From Helicobacter valdiviensis (GTDB taxonomy: Bacteria; Campylobacterota; Campylobacteria; Campylobacterales; Helicobacteraceae): a DNA stretch of 46,100 nt. A program made the position numbers and the translations under genes. Under the pieces are notes generated by a model that saw only the letters and a program-made list of their open reading frames with translations, did not search any database and was not told the origin of the DNA. Of the stretch, positions 8,991 through 17,624 are shown one piece after another; positions within the stretch are counted from its first letter, which is position 1, and every line of letters begins with the position of its first letter. The stretch lies in the NCBI RefSeq assembly GCF_003245365.1, contig NZ_NBIU01000012.1, positions 1-46,100 on the forward strand, given 5' to 3'.

Positions 8991-10054
8991 AAATTCTACT
9001 CATCAAACTCAATAAAATTGGCGATGTGCTTTTAACAAGCCCTATGTTTTTGAACCTTAAAAATCATTTTAAAAATTGCCAAATAGATATATTAGTAAAT
9101 TACGGCACAGAAGGAATTTTAGACACAACGCATTTAAATAAAATCCACACTCTAAAACGCCATAAAAATCCATTATTGCGTTTAAAGAGTGAAATTTCCC
9201 TTCTTTATGCAATTCAAAAAGAAAAATATGATATTGTCTTTGGATTAATGGGCGGAGAAAGAACAGCTTTTTTAAGTTTTTGGAGTGGTGCTAAAGTTAA
9301 AGTAGGTTTCCCTCCCTCATCTTTTTGGGCTAAAAATATCTACACCCATAAACTCTCTTATAAATCCCAGCACAATATCCAATCCAACCTTGATGCTCTA
9401 AGGATTTTAGACATTAAAATTACCTCCATTGAAGTTCTACCCCCAAAGCTACAAAGCTCTAAAAAACTAGAAAACTTGCCTAAAAATTTTATCCATCTGC
9501 ATTTTTTTAGCGATTGGAGCTATAAATGCCTAAATCCTAAATTCTATGCTAAATTACTTGATTTCATTATAGAAGCCTTTAAAATTCCCTGCATTTTAAC
9601 TGCTTCTAACAATCCACAAGAAATTGCCAATATTCAAGAAATTAAAAAATTTATCAAAAATGAGATTATTATTTTTGAAGGAAATTTAAGCCTAAAAGAA
9701 GTGTCTTTACTTAATTCTAAAGCTCTTGCTTTTATTGGAGTGGATACAAGCATTATGCACTTAAGTGCTGCTAATAATACTCCTACTTTTGCCTTTTTTG
9801 GTCCTTCTTTTGCTGATTTTTGGGGGCCTTGGGATAACTCCTTGAAAAACTGCACTTATGAACACAAAGGAGGTTTGCAAAAAATGGGAAAACATCAAAT
9901 TTATCAAGAAGAACTCTCTTGTGTCCCTTGTGGGCGTAGTGGCTGTGAAGATAGCTTAAAAAGTGACTGTTTGCTATCTAAATTCAATGAAGAAAAAGCA
10001 TTAAAAGCAGTGAGCAATTTTTTAAAGCCTCTTATACAGAATTTAGAAGCATAA
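8987..10054 (+). CDS. Family 9 glycosyltransferase (heptosyltransferase-like)
   Basis: Second GT9 enzyme of the operon, 355 aa. KILLIKLNKIGDVLL with Asp13 is the standard N-terminus. FIGVDTSIMHLSAA is the donor site with Asp and His. A cysteine-containing patch near the C-terminus (CVPCGRSGC) is often seen in WaaQ/WaaF-like members. It probably adds a second or third heptose to the core. It could be WaaF, but the cysteine patch and divergence from WaaC fit heptosyltransferase III-like proteins better. Its stop codon lies inside a perfect palindromic terminator. Confidence 0.78.
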   Translation: MKILLIKLNKIGDVLLTSPMFLNLKNHFKNCQIDILVNYGTEGILDTTHLNKIHTLKRHKNPLLRLKSEISLLYAIQKEKYDIVFGLMGGERTAFLSFWSGAKVKVGFPPSSFWAKNIYTHKLSYKSQHNIQSNLDALRILDIKITSIEVLPPKLQSSKKLENLPKNFIHLHFFSDWSYKCLNPKFYAKLLDFIIEAFKIPCILTASNNPQEIANIQEIKKFIKNEIIIFEGNLSLKEVSLLNSKALAFIGVDTSIMHLSAANNTPTFAFFGPSFADFWGPWDNSLKNCTYEHKGGLQKMGKHQIYQEELSCVPCGRSGCEDSLKSDCLLSKFNEEKALKAVSNFLKPLIQNLEA

Positions 10055-10065
10055 TGCTTCTAAAT
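10041..10065. terminator. Perfect palindromic terminator between LOS operon and sodB
   Basis: ATTTAGAAGCAT and its exact complement ATGCTTCTAAAT (12 bp each) surround one base. The stop codon of the GT9 gene is in the middle. The convergent sodB ends two bases further on, so one hairpin can serve both transcripts. Confidence 0.7.
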
Positions 10066-10066
10066 C

Positions 10067-10693
10067 TCAAGAATGCAAAGAATTCATATAAAAATTAACA
10101 GAACCTAAGCCCTCTTTTTTAGCCCATTCTAAACTTTTTGAAACAAATTCCCAATTAATATGACTAAAGAATTTTTCTAAATAGCTTGGGCGTGCATTTC
10201 TAAAGCCAATATAATAAGCATGTTCCCACACATCTACTACCAAAATTGGAATAAGTCCGTTAGTTACAGGAGTTTGTGCATTACTTGTTTGCACGATTTC
10301 TAGCTTTTTAGTATTGGGATTATACACTACCCAACACCACCCAGAACCAAAAAGAGTAGTAGCAGAATTTAAAAAACTCTCTTTAAATTTCTCAAAGCTA
10401 CCAAAAGTTTCATCAATCGCACCTTTTAGCTCTTCGCTCATTTGTGTAGCATTAGGACTTACACAATCCCAGTAAAAATCATGATTATAAACTTGTGCAG
10501 CATTATTAAAAATTCCACCTTGAGCCTTTGTTACAATCTCATACAAAGACGCATTTTCAAATTCTGTGCCCTTAATGAGATTGTTAAGGTTATTTACATA
10601 AGTTTGGTGATGCTTTCCATAATGAAACTCACAGGTTTCCTTGCTAATAAAATCTTTAATTTCATCAAATGGTAATTTTCTCAATGAATACAT
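10067..10693 (-). CDS. sodB: Superoxide dismutase [Fe]
   Basis: Cytoplasmic iron superoxide dismutase. Metal ligands are His24 (FHYGKHH), His71 (NHDFYW), Asp154 and His158 (DVWEHAYY). Gln67 in FNNAAQ is the mark of the iron rather than the manganese form. The 208-aa length is normal, and the protein is very close to the E. coli/H. pylori SodB pattern. AAGGA precedes the ATG. A TAGAAT -10 box is at 10733-10738 on the minus strand. The gene is monocistronic. Confidence 0.95.
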   Translation of the reverse strand: MYSLRKLPFDEIKDFISKETCEFHYGKHHQTYVNNLNNLIKGTEFENASLYEIVTKAQGGIFNNAAQVYNHDFYWDCVSPNATQMSEELKGAIDETFGSFEKFKESFLNSATTLFGSGWCWVVYNPNTKKLEIVQTSNAQTPVTNGLIPILVVDVWEHAYYIGFRNARPSYLEKFFSHINWEFVSKSLEWAKKEGLGSVNFYMNSLHS

Positions 10694-10732
10694 ATTCTTC
10701 CTTTTAAATGAATATTTGCAAAATGCAAAACT

Positions 10733-10738
10733 ATTCTA
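10733..10738 (-). promoter_or_regulatory. Probable -10 box of sodB
   Basis: TAGAAT on the minus strand, 39 bases before the ATG. A small inverted repeat, TTTGC-AAAAT-GCAAA, lies between this box and the start and could be an operator, but no factor can be named. Confidence 0.4.
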
Positions 10739-10789
10739 CATTAAAACTTCTTTAGTTTTTTTTAATTGCTTTTTTACATTACAAAGTCT

Positions 10790-11977
10790 TCAAAAACTCA
10801 TTTTGTCTTTTTTCATCATCAAAGCTCCAAGTATAAAAAATACGCAAAACATCAAAGACATATAATCCATAAAAGAATAAATTACATATTGAGCATCTAC
10901 AAACATTACAACAATTAAAGACAAAATACAACCTGCTTCAATAAAAGAAGAAATTTTAAAAAACTCCACATTAGCTATTTTATTAAGCCTTACGGCAAAC
11001 AAAAATAAAAAAATACTAGAAACAACATTAAAGATACCATCAATGATTCTATTTACACTAGAATCAACATAAAAATTGATAACATCAAATATCATAAATA
11101 TCATCATGCCCAAAAGCGACACAATCATCCAAATTACAAAATAAAATGTTAAAAGCCAATTTTTAGTATTTTTACTTAGCAATATACAAGCCATAAGCCC
11201 CATAATTAGAGCCACATAACCAAAATATCCCACAAATTCAAATGTTGGAAATTTTTCAAATAAGTCCAATATCATAAATAATTCCACACATAAATAATAA
11301 AACCCCATTAATACAAAAAATATTTTTATAAGAGTTAAATTACCTCCATAATTTTGATATTTTTGAATATCTTTAACAAGACCACAAGAAAGCCTATTTA
11401 ACCGCACAAAAGCAATAAGATAGTAAATGAGACTAAAAAGCATCAAAACAAGAACAACGCATAATAAAACAAGTGCGGTTGTTTCATTTTCTATCAAAAT
11501 TACAAAAACTAAAAATAAAATTCCTACTATCACACACCAAAAAGCATAAACAAAGATTTTTTGAAAAGTTACTCTTGAAAGTTCATAATGCAAATTCTTG
11601 AGTGGTATAAAAATAGCACAAACAAAAGCACATAAGAATGTTATTCCACATATAGCAGGCTCCAAAGGTGACCTTTTGGGTTTTAAATCAGGTATAGCAG
11701 GCTCTAAATAAAATTCTATCTCACTAAATCCCCCAATACTCATCATAATTACAATAAAAATAATTGCAAAAAAATTAACAAATAAACCCTTCGCACTTGA
11801 ATGCTTTGCAACCCCATAAATAGCGGCTAAAAAACTTACTACAGATGCTAAGCCTAAAAGCACACCAAAAATAAAACTCCATGCAATACCCACAAAAAAA
11901 GCCAACAAACAAAGCACTTCACTACCGATTCCTGCTATTTTTATGAACTCAATAGACTTTTGTGTGTTATCTTGCAT
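10790..11977 (-). CDS. Multispanning membrane protein of unknown function, paralogue B
   Basis: I do not recognise this family. The 395-aa protein is almost wholly hydrophobic, with about ten or more membrane segments. It is a paralogue of the gene at 13326-14465. The first ~80 residues (LCLLAFFVGIAWSFIFG..., ...KHSSAKGL) and the last 15 (FILGALMMKKDKMSF) are nearly identical, while the middle is only loosely similar, with conserved spots such as KNLH-EL-RVT-QK and KNTK-WLL. A positively charged C-terminus suggests a cytoplasmic end. There are no transporter signature motifs. It is last in the run that begins upstream of 13020, and 97 bases before sodB. Confidence 0.65.
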   Translation of the reverse strand: MQDNTQKSIEFIKIAGIGSEVLCLLAFFVGIAWSFIFGVLLGLASVVSFLAAIYGVAKHSSAKGLFVNFFAIIFIVIMMSIGGFSEIEFYLEPAIPDLKPKRSPLEPAICGITFLCAFVCAIFIPLKNLHYELSRVTFQKIFVYAFWCVIVGILFLVFVILIENETTALVLLCVVLVLMLFSLIYYLIAFVRLNRLSCGLVKDIQKYQNYGGNLTLIKIFFVLMGFYYLCVELFMILDLFEKFPTFEFVGYFGYVALIMGLMACILLSKNTKNWLLTFYFVIWMIVSLLGMMIFMIFDVINFYVDSSVNRIIDGIFNVVSSIFLFLFAVRLNKIANVEFFKISSFIEAGCILSLIVVMFVDAQYVIYSFMDYMSLMFCVFFILGALMMKKDKMSF

Positions 11978-12018
11978 TTTCCCTCCCTAGCAAAAATATT
12001 TATAAAGTCTCAAAAAAT

Positions 12019-13020
12019 TCATTCTATCTTGTTTAAATTTTTAGCATTTAAAATACTAAAAATACTTTTTTTATCCAATGAAAAGGTATCATTTTTATCA
12101 TTTTTAATCAAATAACTTTCTCCAATATTTGAAAGTATATGCAAGTCTTTTACAATCAAAGTTGCATTATTTTCTTTAAAAATAGGAATATGATATAAAC
12201 CCAATAATTCTTTAACTTCAGTTTTATTATAAAGCATAAAACTTTGATTGTAATTGCCTATTTTACTTACTCTAACAATGTAAGGGTTTAGCATAATAAC
12301 TGCCAAAATAAATGCAAATATAGTAGCGAATAATAAAGTATATTTTTTATGAATGATAAAAAACAACACAAAAGCAACTGCATAGTATAGAATATACGCA
12401 AATATTAAATTAAAAATATCTTGTATTTTAAAAAATAAAACAATAAAGCAAAACCCACAAAATAAAATATATAAATTTACAAAGAATAATACAACACTAG
12501 AGCCAAATTCTTTTATGAAAAATTTTTTTATACCAAATAAAAACAACGAAGCAACAACAAAAGGTAAAATAGAAGCCATAATATATATGAAAGATTTTAA
12601 ATTTGGAAAGTTGTTAGCAATATCATCTAAAAAATAAATAATCAAAAAAACCCCAATACTAGATAATATCGCAGGCAAAAATATAAAACAAACACTACGC
12701 CAATTTTCAAGTTTAGAAATATTTTTCAAAATTTCTTTAAAAAAGAATAAAGGTGCGATATAAAAAATAATAAAAAATGGAACAAATACAATCCCAATCC
12801 AAGCTGTTAGAAAAATATTAGTAATAATCAAATCTTTACTAAAATCAGGTCTAAAATTAATAGTAAAAAGAAAATACTGGATTAAAATCCAAACTCCTAA
12901 AGCAAAACTTATAAAAATAATACCAGCACTTATCACTCCTAAATATTGCTTCAAAAATTCCATCATCAAAATAATTCGCCGTTTAAAGTCTTTAAAATTA
13001 TTTATATTTTCTTTATCCAT
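12019..13020 (-). CDS. Membrane protein of unknown function with C-terminal soluble domain
   Basis: Not recognised. It has 333 aa: a short basic N-terminus, about seven hydrophobic segments up to residue ~250, then a ~85-residue hydrophilic tail (from about KIGNYNQS) with a KEL-LYHIP stretch. It is not obviously related in sequence to the two flanking paralogues. A nearer ATG at codon 19-20 (MMEF) could be the true start; the long form is kept because it stays open and ends upstream in an AT-rich gap. It lies 41 bases before paralogue B on the same strand, so co-transcription is likely. Confidence 0.55.
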   Translation of the reverse strand: MDKENINNFKDFKRRIILMMEFLKQYLGVISAGIIFISFALGVWILIQYFLFTINFRPDFSKDLIITNIFLTAWIGIVFVPFFIIFYIAPLFFFKEILKNISKLENWRSVCFIFLPAILSSIGVFLIIYFLDDIANNFPNLKSFIYIMASILPFVVASLFLFGIKKFFIKEFGSSVVLFFVNLYILFCGFCFIVLFFKIQDIFNLIFAYILYYAVAFVLFFIIHKKYTLLFATIFAFILAVIMLNPYIVRVSKIGNYNQSFMLYNKTEVKELLGLYHIPIFKENNATLIVKDLHILSNIGESYLIKNDKNDTFSLDKKSIFSILNAKNLNKIE

Positions 13021-13177
13021 CTATTTATCTTTTTAAAAATTTTATGAAAGATGATTTTACAAGAAAATACTTTTTAAATCTTTAAACATCATTGATATCA
13101 ATATAATTTTAAAAAATCTTATTTTTACCTCTTAAAGATTTTAAAACCCCCTAAACTTCCTTAATTTCCAAATACTT

Positions 13178-13327
13178 TTATAAATATTCTTTATAATCTT
13201 TGATATAATTTTGTGCTTGTGGATTTTTGATCACATCATTACAAATAAAAGTAGGCAAAACACTCATACCCAAAAACTGATTTGCCTTGTGTAAATGCAA
13301 ATACACTCCATCCACGCTAACGCCTTC
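13178..13327 (-). pseudogene. 3' fragment of a second mdaB copy
   Basis: The minus strand reads EGVSVDGVYLHLHKANQF, continuing to a TAA at 13178-13180. It matches about the last 50 codons of the intact MdaB at 14549-15133 with few changes. It has no start and begins exactly at the stop codon of paralogue A. The join shares AGTTTTTGAAG with both the intact mdaB region and the end of paralogue B, so it looks like a deletion or duplication junction. The rest of the gap, 13021-13177, shows nothing. Confidence 0.88.
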
Positions 13328-14465
13328 AAAAACTCATCTTGTCTTTTTTCATCATCAAAGCTCCAAGTATAAACAATACACCCACAAGTAAGTCTTTCAA
13401 TGCGACCAATTGAAACATTGTAGGGGTTGAGAATGCAAAATTAATATCCCCTAGCACGATGGCTAATAATATTGTGATAAAAAATAAACCTGCATAAATA
13501 TATCCAATCATCTTAAAAGGCTCTACTTGAGTAATTTTGCTAAGGTGTAGATAAAACAAGATTGCAACGACATTAAGTATCACAAAAAACCATTCAGCAT
13601 ATGATACATAATAAACTAAGGAGGTAAATGAAGGCAAATACAAAAGCACCCAATACAATACTAAAAGCCATTTTTTAGTATTTTTTGCCAATAAAACACA
13701 GGCTATAAGCCCAATAAATGCCACCATAATACTAAAAATCCCCATATAATATCTAAATACAGGCAAGACATTGCATACAAACAAGATCCCAACCAAAGCA
13801 AAAAGTATTTTTACAAAAGCTAAATTGCCTTTATAAGTTTGATACTTTTGACATTCTTTAGGCTCACAAGAAAGCTTTTTTATCCCACCCCAAGCAATGG
13901 TATAAAAAATCGCATTGATGAAAAGTAAAAATAATGCTACAAATTCTAATCTATAGATCATCTCATAATGAATTCTTACAAAGAATGAAAAAGCTATCAA
14001 AAGAAAAAATTCTATAGGATAACACCAAAAAGCATAGATAAAAGTTTTTTGAGAAGTTACTCTTGCAAGTTCATCATGCAGATTCTTAAAGGGGATAAAA
14101 ATCACACAGGCAAACATGAATAAAAATATAATAGCATAAGGACTAAAATAGCTTAATTTATAAGCCATATAACGCACCATATCTAAATTAACCCTAAACT
14201 CCATACTAGAAGCTATAAAAATAATAAAAATCAAAACAATTATAAAAAAATTAACCAATAAACCCTTCGCACTTGAATGCTTTGTAACCCCATAAATAGC
14301 GGCTAAAAAACTTACTACAGATGCTAAGCCTAAAAACACACCAAAAATAAAACTCCATGCAATACCCACAAAAAAAGCCAACAAACAAAGCCCTATACTA
14401 CTAAGTGCTACTATTTTTATGAAATTAATATGCTTTTGTGTGTTGCCTTGTATATCGACTTGCAT
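13326..14465 (-). CDS. Multispanning membrane protein of unknown function, paralogue A
   Basis: Unrecognised 379-aa integral membrane protein with about ten hydrophobic segments, paralogous to 10790-11977. The N-terminal ~80 residues and the last 15 are almost identical between copies at the protein level, and nucleotide identity is also very high around 14251-14395. The core has diverged. GGAGG is close before the ATG. It lies 83 bases after mdaB on the same strand with a hairpin between them. Its stop codon is fused to the mdaB fragment. Confidence 0.65.
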   Translation of the reverse strand: MQVDIQGNTQKHINFIKIVALSSIGLCLLAFFVGIAWSFIFGVFLGLASVVSFLAAIYGVTKHSSAKGLLVNFFIIVLIFIIFIASSMEFRVNLDMVRYMAYKLSYFSPYAIIFLFMFACVIFIPFKNLHDELARVTSQKTFIYAFWCYPIEFFLLIAFSFFVRIHYEMIYRLEFVALFLLFINAIFYTIAWGGIKKLSCEPKECQKYQTYKGNLAFVKILFALVGILFVCNVLPVFRYYMGIFSIMVAFIGLIACVLLAKNTKKWLLVLYWVLLYLPSFTSLVYYVSYAEWFFVILNVVAILFYLHLSKITQVEPFKMIGYIYAGLFFITILLAIVLGDINFAFSTPTMFQLVALKDLLVGVLFILGALMMKKDKMSF

Positions 14466-14528
14466 TTTTCCTCCTTGTAAAAATATAGATTATAGCACCC
14501 TCCAAATTAATTTTAAAAATATTTTCCC

Positions 14529-14550
14529 AAAAGGCAATTAATCGCCTTTT
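14529..14550 (-). terminator. Terminator after mdaB
   Basis: AAAAGGC and GCCTTTT form a perfect 7-bp stem with an 8-base loop directly at the mdaB stop. On the minus strand it ends in TTTT. It could limit read-through into paralogue A. Confidence 0.6.
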
Positions 14551-15133
14551 AGATTTGAAACACTTTCAATAAATGTTCTTTATAATCTTTGATATATTTT
14601 TCCACCTGTGGATTTTTAATCACATCATTACAAATAAAAGTAGGCAAAGCACTCATACCCAAAAACTGATTTGCTTTGTGTAAATGCAAATACACTCCAT
14701 CCACGCCCACACCTTCAAAAAACTGCGCCTTGTCCTCAAAGGCTTCAAGCGGTGCATTCCAAGTGAGAGAAAACATATATTTTTTATCTTTCACAAGCCC
14801 ACCGCTGCCGTATTTTTTGTTTATATCATCTCTGCTTCTGCCATCATTTGCGTAAAGTCTTCCATGTCCTGCGGTGAAAACATCATCGATGTATTTTTTC
14901 ACTATCCAAGGCTCACCCATCCACCAACCAGGCATTTGATAGATGATCGCATCAGAATTTAAGATTTTTGCGACTTCTTTTTCTATGTCATAGCCCTTGT
15001 CAATATGTGTTTCATCGATATTTAATCCCAAATTTAAAAGACTTTCTTTTGCCACTTCATGCAAGGTATCATTTAATTTCCCACCAGAATGCCCAAAACT
15101 TTTAGCTCCATTTAATAAAAGTATATTTTTCAT
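14549..15133 (-). CDS. mdaB: NAD(P)H:quinone oxidoreductase MdaB
   Basis: Flavodoxin-fold FAD enzyme that reduces quinones by two electrons and so avoids semiquinone radicals; in H. pylori it is part of the oxidative stress defence. LLLNGAKSFGHSGG is the N-terminal flavin-binding start, and QMPGWWMGEPWIVKKYIDDVF is the family signature. The length of 194 aa equals HP0630. AAGGAG lies before the ATG. It is last in a close-packed run with the AAC(6')-like, CAT-like and GNAT genes (10-base gap). A 3' fragment of a second copy remains at 13178. Confidence 0.93.
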   Translation of the reverse strand: MKNILLLNGAKSFGHSGGKLNDTLHEVAKESLLNLGLNIDETHIDKGYDIEKEVAKILNSDAIIYQMPGWWMGEPWIVKKYIDDVFTAGHGRLYANDGRSRDDINKKYGSGGLVKDKKYMFSLTWNAPLEAFEDKAQFFEGVGVDGVYLHLHKANQFLGMSALPTFICNDVIKNPQVEKYIKDYKEHLLKVFQI

Positions 15134-15142
15134 CTTTTCTCC

Positions 15143-15580
15143 TTATATTTTTTTAACAAAACAAATAATCCTATTTGCCTCTTTAAAGCCTAAAGCTTTA
15201 TGAAAACTAAGGCTTTTTTGATTTGTTATTTCACAATCACTTGCAAATTCCTTTACACCTTGCTCTTTAGCCCATTTTTCACAAGATTCTAGCAATTCTT
15301 TAGCAAAGCCGCGTTTGCGAAATTCTTCTTTTACGAAAATTCCTTCTAAATACCCTACAGGAGAGCTAGAAGAGCCCTCTACATAGTCATTTCTTAAATT
15401 CACATAAGCAAAGCCCACCGCATTTTCATTTATATATTTGAGAAAAATGGCAGATTTCTTAGACTCTAAAAGTTCTAAAAACTCTTGCTCCAATTCTTTT
15501 AAATGATGATTTGGCCAAAGTAAAAGCGCTAAATTTGCCACTATTTCAACATCTTTCTTTGTCGCTTTTATAATCATCAA
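15143..15580 (-). CDS. AAC(6')-type aminoglycoside N-acetyltransferase-like GNAT protein
   Basis: Acetyl-CoA-dependent N-acetyltransferase of 145 aa. Beyond the generic GNAT fold it has the pattern of the AAC(6')-I family: RNDYVEG, SSPVGYLEGIFV, the acetyl-CoA loop RKRGFAKEL (Q/R-x-x-G-x-A form), EFASDCE, and FHKALGFKEANRIICF. In characterised relatives this motif set goes with 6'-acetylation of aminoglycosides such as tobramycin or amikacin. Whether this protein gives resistance is not shown by sequence. It overlaps the CAT-like gene by 4 bases (translational coupling) and precedes mdaB by 10. Confidence 0.75.
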   Translation of the reverse strand: MMIIKATKKDVEIVANLALLLWPNHHLKELEQEFLELLESKKSAIFLKYINENAVGFAYVNLRNDYVEGSSSSPVGYLEGIFVKEEFRKRGFAKELLESCEKWAKEQGVKEFASDCEITNQKSLSFHKALGFKEANRIICFVKKI

Positions 15581-16209
15581 ACAACCTCTAAAGTATGAAT
15601 ATTGTCCTGCAAAGATTCTATAAACCTTGCCACATGATAGCCATCACAAATCGCGTGATTAACATTAATATTTAACAAAATCTTAGAATCTTGTATTTTT
15701 GATAGAGTAAAGATTGGTGCATAAAATTTGCTTCTATCAATTTGCAAATTAAAATCCTTAAAACTAATCCAAGGAAGAGATGATACAAAAAATACATTTG
15801 GTGCATTTGTCGCTTTTGCATGATAGCTTAGATTTTCTCCAAACTCCGCTTTATCTCTTTGCATATTCTCATTAAATTTATAAAAATTCGCATTATACTC
15901 ACTCCAAAGAGAGCTAAAAGTTTCGCTGTGTTTATGAAAAATCGTATAGCTTGGGTGAGATATTTCATAATAGCCTAAAAGCCCATCTTTATAATCCATT
16001 CTAAATTCTGTCATTGCATTTACACTCTTAGTAATGCAGTAGAGTATCATATTAAAAAATGAATATCCTTTTTGCTTATGTGCTAAAAGGTTTTTAACTT
16101 CAAGTTCTACGCTTAGAGAAAAACCACAAGGATTAGCCTTAAAAAACAAAAAATGCTCTTTACGCTTATATTTTTCAAACTCAATTGGGATAAATTTATC
16201 AATTTTCAT
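15577..16209 (-). CDS. Chloramphenicol O-acetyltransferase-like protein (CAT type A)
   Basis: Trimeric-fold acetyltransferase that in characterised members inactivates chloramphenicol. The active-site motif reads NHAICDGYHVARF, with His185 and Asp189 equivalent to CAT III His195 and Asp199; the preceding His of the usual HH pair is Asn here. SSLPWISFKDFNL (143-155) and the aromatic substrate-pocket segment are also CAT-like. At 210 aa it is near the normal 213-219. It could instead be a xenobiotic acetyltransferase with another acceptor. It sits between two GNAT genes, 17 bases after one and overlapping the other. Confidence 0.75.
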   Translation of the reverse strand: MKIDKFIPIEFEKYKRKEHFLFFKANPCGFSLSVELEVKNLLAHKQKGYSFFNMILYCITKSVNAMTEFRMDYKDGLLGYYEISHPSYTIFHKHSETFSSLWSEYNANFYKFNENMQRDKAEFGENLSYHAKATNAPNVFFVSSLPWISFKDFNLQIDRSKFYAPIFTLSKIQDSKILLNINVNHAICDGYHVARFIESLQDNIHTLEVV

Positions 16210-16226
16210 AACTCTTCCTTGTAGAT

Positions 16227-16682
16227 TTACACATATCTCGCCAATATTGCATAATCGCTAAGTGCCTCAAATCCTGCGCTTTTATAGAATCTAAATGCAG
16301 GATATGAGCGTTCAGTGTTTAAAATCATCGCATTAATATCCATGCATTGTGCCTTCAACTGCTCTATAATAGATTCTAAAAACTGCTTGCCATAGCCTTG
16401 ATTCTGCCACTCATGCGCGATAAAAAATTGCTCAATTGCATATTCTTTAGCGACATTATTTTCAAACGCATAGGGCTTGATATAGCCCACGCAAACGCCT
16501 ATAATTTGACTATCTTTTATAAGCACAAATCCTAAAAATGTATTCATTTCTAAGAGCATTAAAAAGTATTCTTTAACCTTTTCAATGCTATTTTGCTCAC
16601 ACCACGGCTCTTTTGAAAACACATCGACATACAAAGACACGCACTCATCTACATATGCTTTATCAAATTTTTTGCATTGCAT
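16227..16682 (-). CDS. GNAT family N-acetyltransferase
   Basis: Acetyl-CoA-dependent acetyltransferase of 151 aa with unknown acceptor. The acetyl-CoA motif is WQNQGYGKQFLE (Q-x-x-G-x-G). IEQFFIAHEWQ forms the preceding strand and AFRFYKSAGFE the C-terminal motif B. The N-terminal FSKEPWCEQ resembles part of some aminoglycoside- or antibiotic-type acetyltransferases, but not enough to name it. It is second in the run led by the aldo/keto reductase. Confidence 0.75.
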   Translation of the reverse strand: MQCKKFDKAYVDECVSLYVDVFSKEPWCEQNSIEKVKEYFLMLLEMNTFLGFVLIKDSQIIGVCVGYIKPYAFENNVAKEYAIEQFFIAHEWQNQGYGKQFLESIIEQLKAQCMDINAMILNTERSYPAFRFYKSAGFEALSDYAILARYV

Positions 16683-16748
16683 GTATAAACCTTAACTTCT
16701 AATAGCCTTGCACAACCTTATGCAAGCAGACTTCAGACAAAGCCCCAT

Positions 16749-17591
16749 TTACTTTGCCAAATTCAGCAAAAATTCTGCGGTTTTAACATCGCGGTGATTG
16801 CAAATGATGAAAGGATTTTGCGAAATTGTAGCGATTTGCTCCATATCTTTAGGATCTAGCGCAAAATCAAACACAGAAATATTTTCTTGCATGCGCTCTT
16901 TGCTGAGTGTTTTTGGAATGACTGTGATTTCTCTTTGAATGAGCCATCTTAAAATCACTTGCGCTATGCTTTTATTGTGCTTTTTAGCGATATTTTTTAA
17001 AATTTCATTGTTAAAAATGTCATTTTTTCCTTCCGCAAAAGACGCCCAAGACTGCATAGTGACACCTAGATTTTTCATAGTCTCTTCAAAGTCAAAGCGT
17101 GGTAAAAATGGGTGGCATTCTACTTGGTTTAGTGCTGGTTTTACTTCGTTATTAAAGTAAAAATCTGTAAGTTTGTCAGGATAGAAGTTGCTAACACCAA
17201 TAGACTTTACTAAGCCCTCTTTTTTAAGCTCACACATCACCTCCCACGCGCCATAACTATCATTAAAAGGCTGATGGATGAGGTATAAATCAATGTATTC
17301 AAGCCCTAGTTTTTTCAAAGACTCCATAAATGCTGCTTTTGCATTGTTGCGGCTAATATTATTGATCCAAAGCTTTGTGGTGATAAAAAGCTCATTTCTT
17401 GCTACTCCACTTGCCTTTATCGCTGCGCCTACGGCACTTTCGTTGCCATAGATTGCCGCAGTATCAATTAGCCTATAACCCACGCTTAAAGCGTCCTCTA
17501 CACACTTTTGTGTCTCTTTTGGATCGATCTGGAACACGCCATAGCCTAAAATTGGCATTTTATTACCATCATTTAAAGCGATTGTTTGCAT
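16749..17591 (-). CDS. Aldo/keto reductase
   Basis: NADPH-dependent cytoplasmic carbonyl reductase of 280 aa. The catalytic tetrad is Asp43, Tyr48 (DTAAIYGNE), Lys73 (TTKLW) and His106 (IHQP). GVSNFY and the C-terminal IPKTLSKERMQEN coenzyme loop are standard. It resembles the 2,5-diketo-gluconate reductase/YvgN branch, which detoxifies methylglyoxal and other aldehydes. It is first in the minus-strand run ending in mdaB. A near-consensus promoter lies upstream at 17625-17653. Confidence 0.88.
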   Translation of the reverse strand: MQTIALNDGNKMPILGYGVFQIDPKETQKCVEDALSVGYRLIDTAAIYGNESAVGAAIKASGVARNELFITTKLWINNISRNNAKAAFMESLKKLGLEYIDLYLIHQPFNDSYGAWEVMCELKKEGLVKSIGVSNFYPDKLTDFYFNNEVKPALNQVECHPFLPRFDFEETMKNLGVTMQSWASFAEGKNDIFNNEILKNIAKKHNKSIAQVILRWLIQREITVIPKTLSKERMQENISVFDFALDPKDMEQIATISQNPFIICNHRDVKTAEFLLNLAK

Positions 17592-17624
17592 AAAAATTCC
17601 TTTATTATTGATTTTTGTGCTAGA

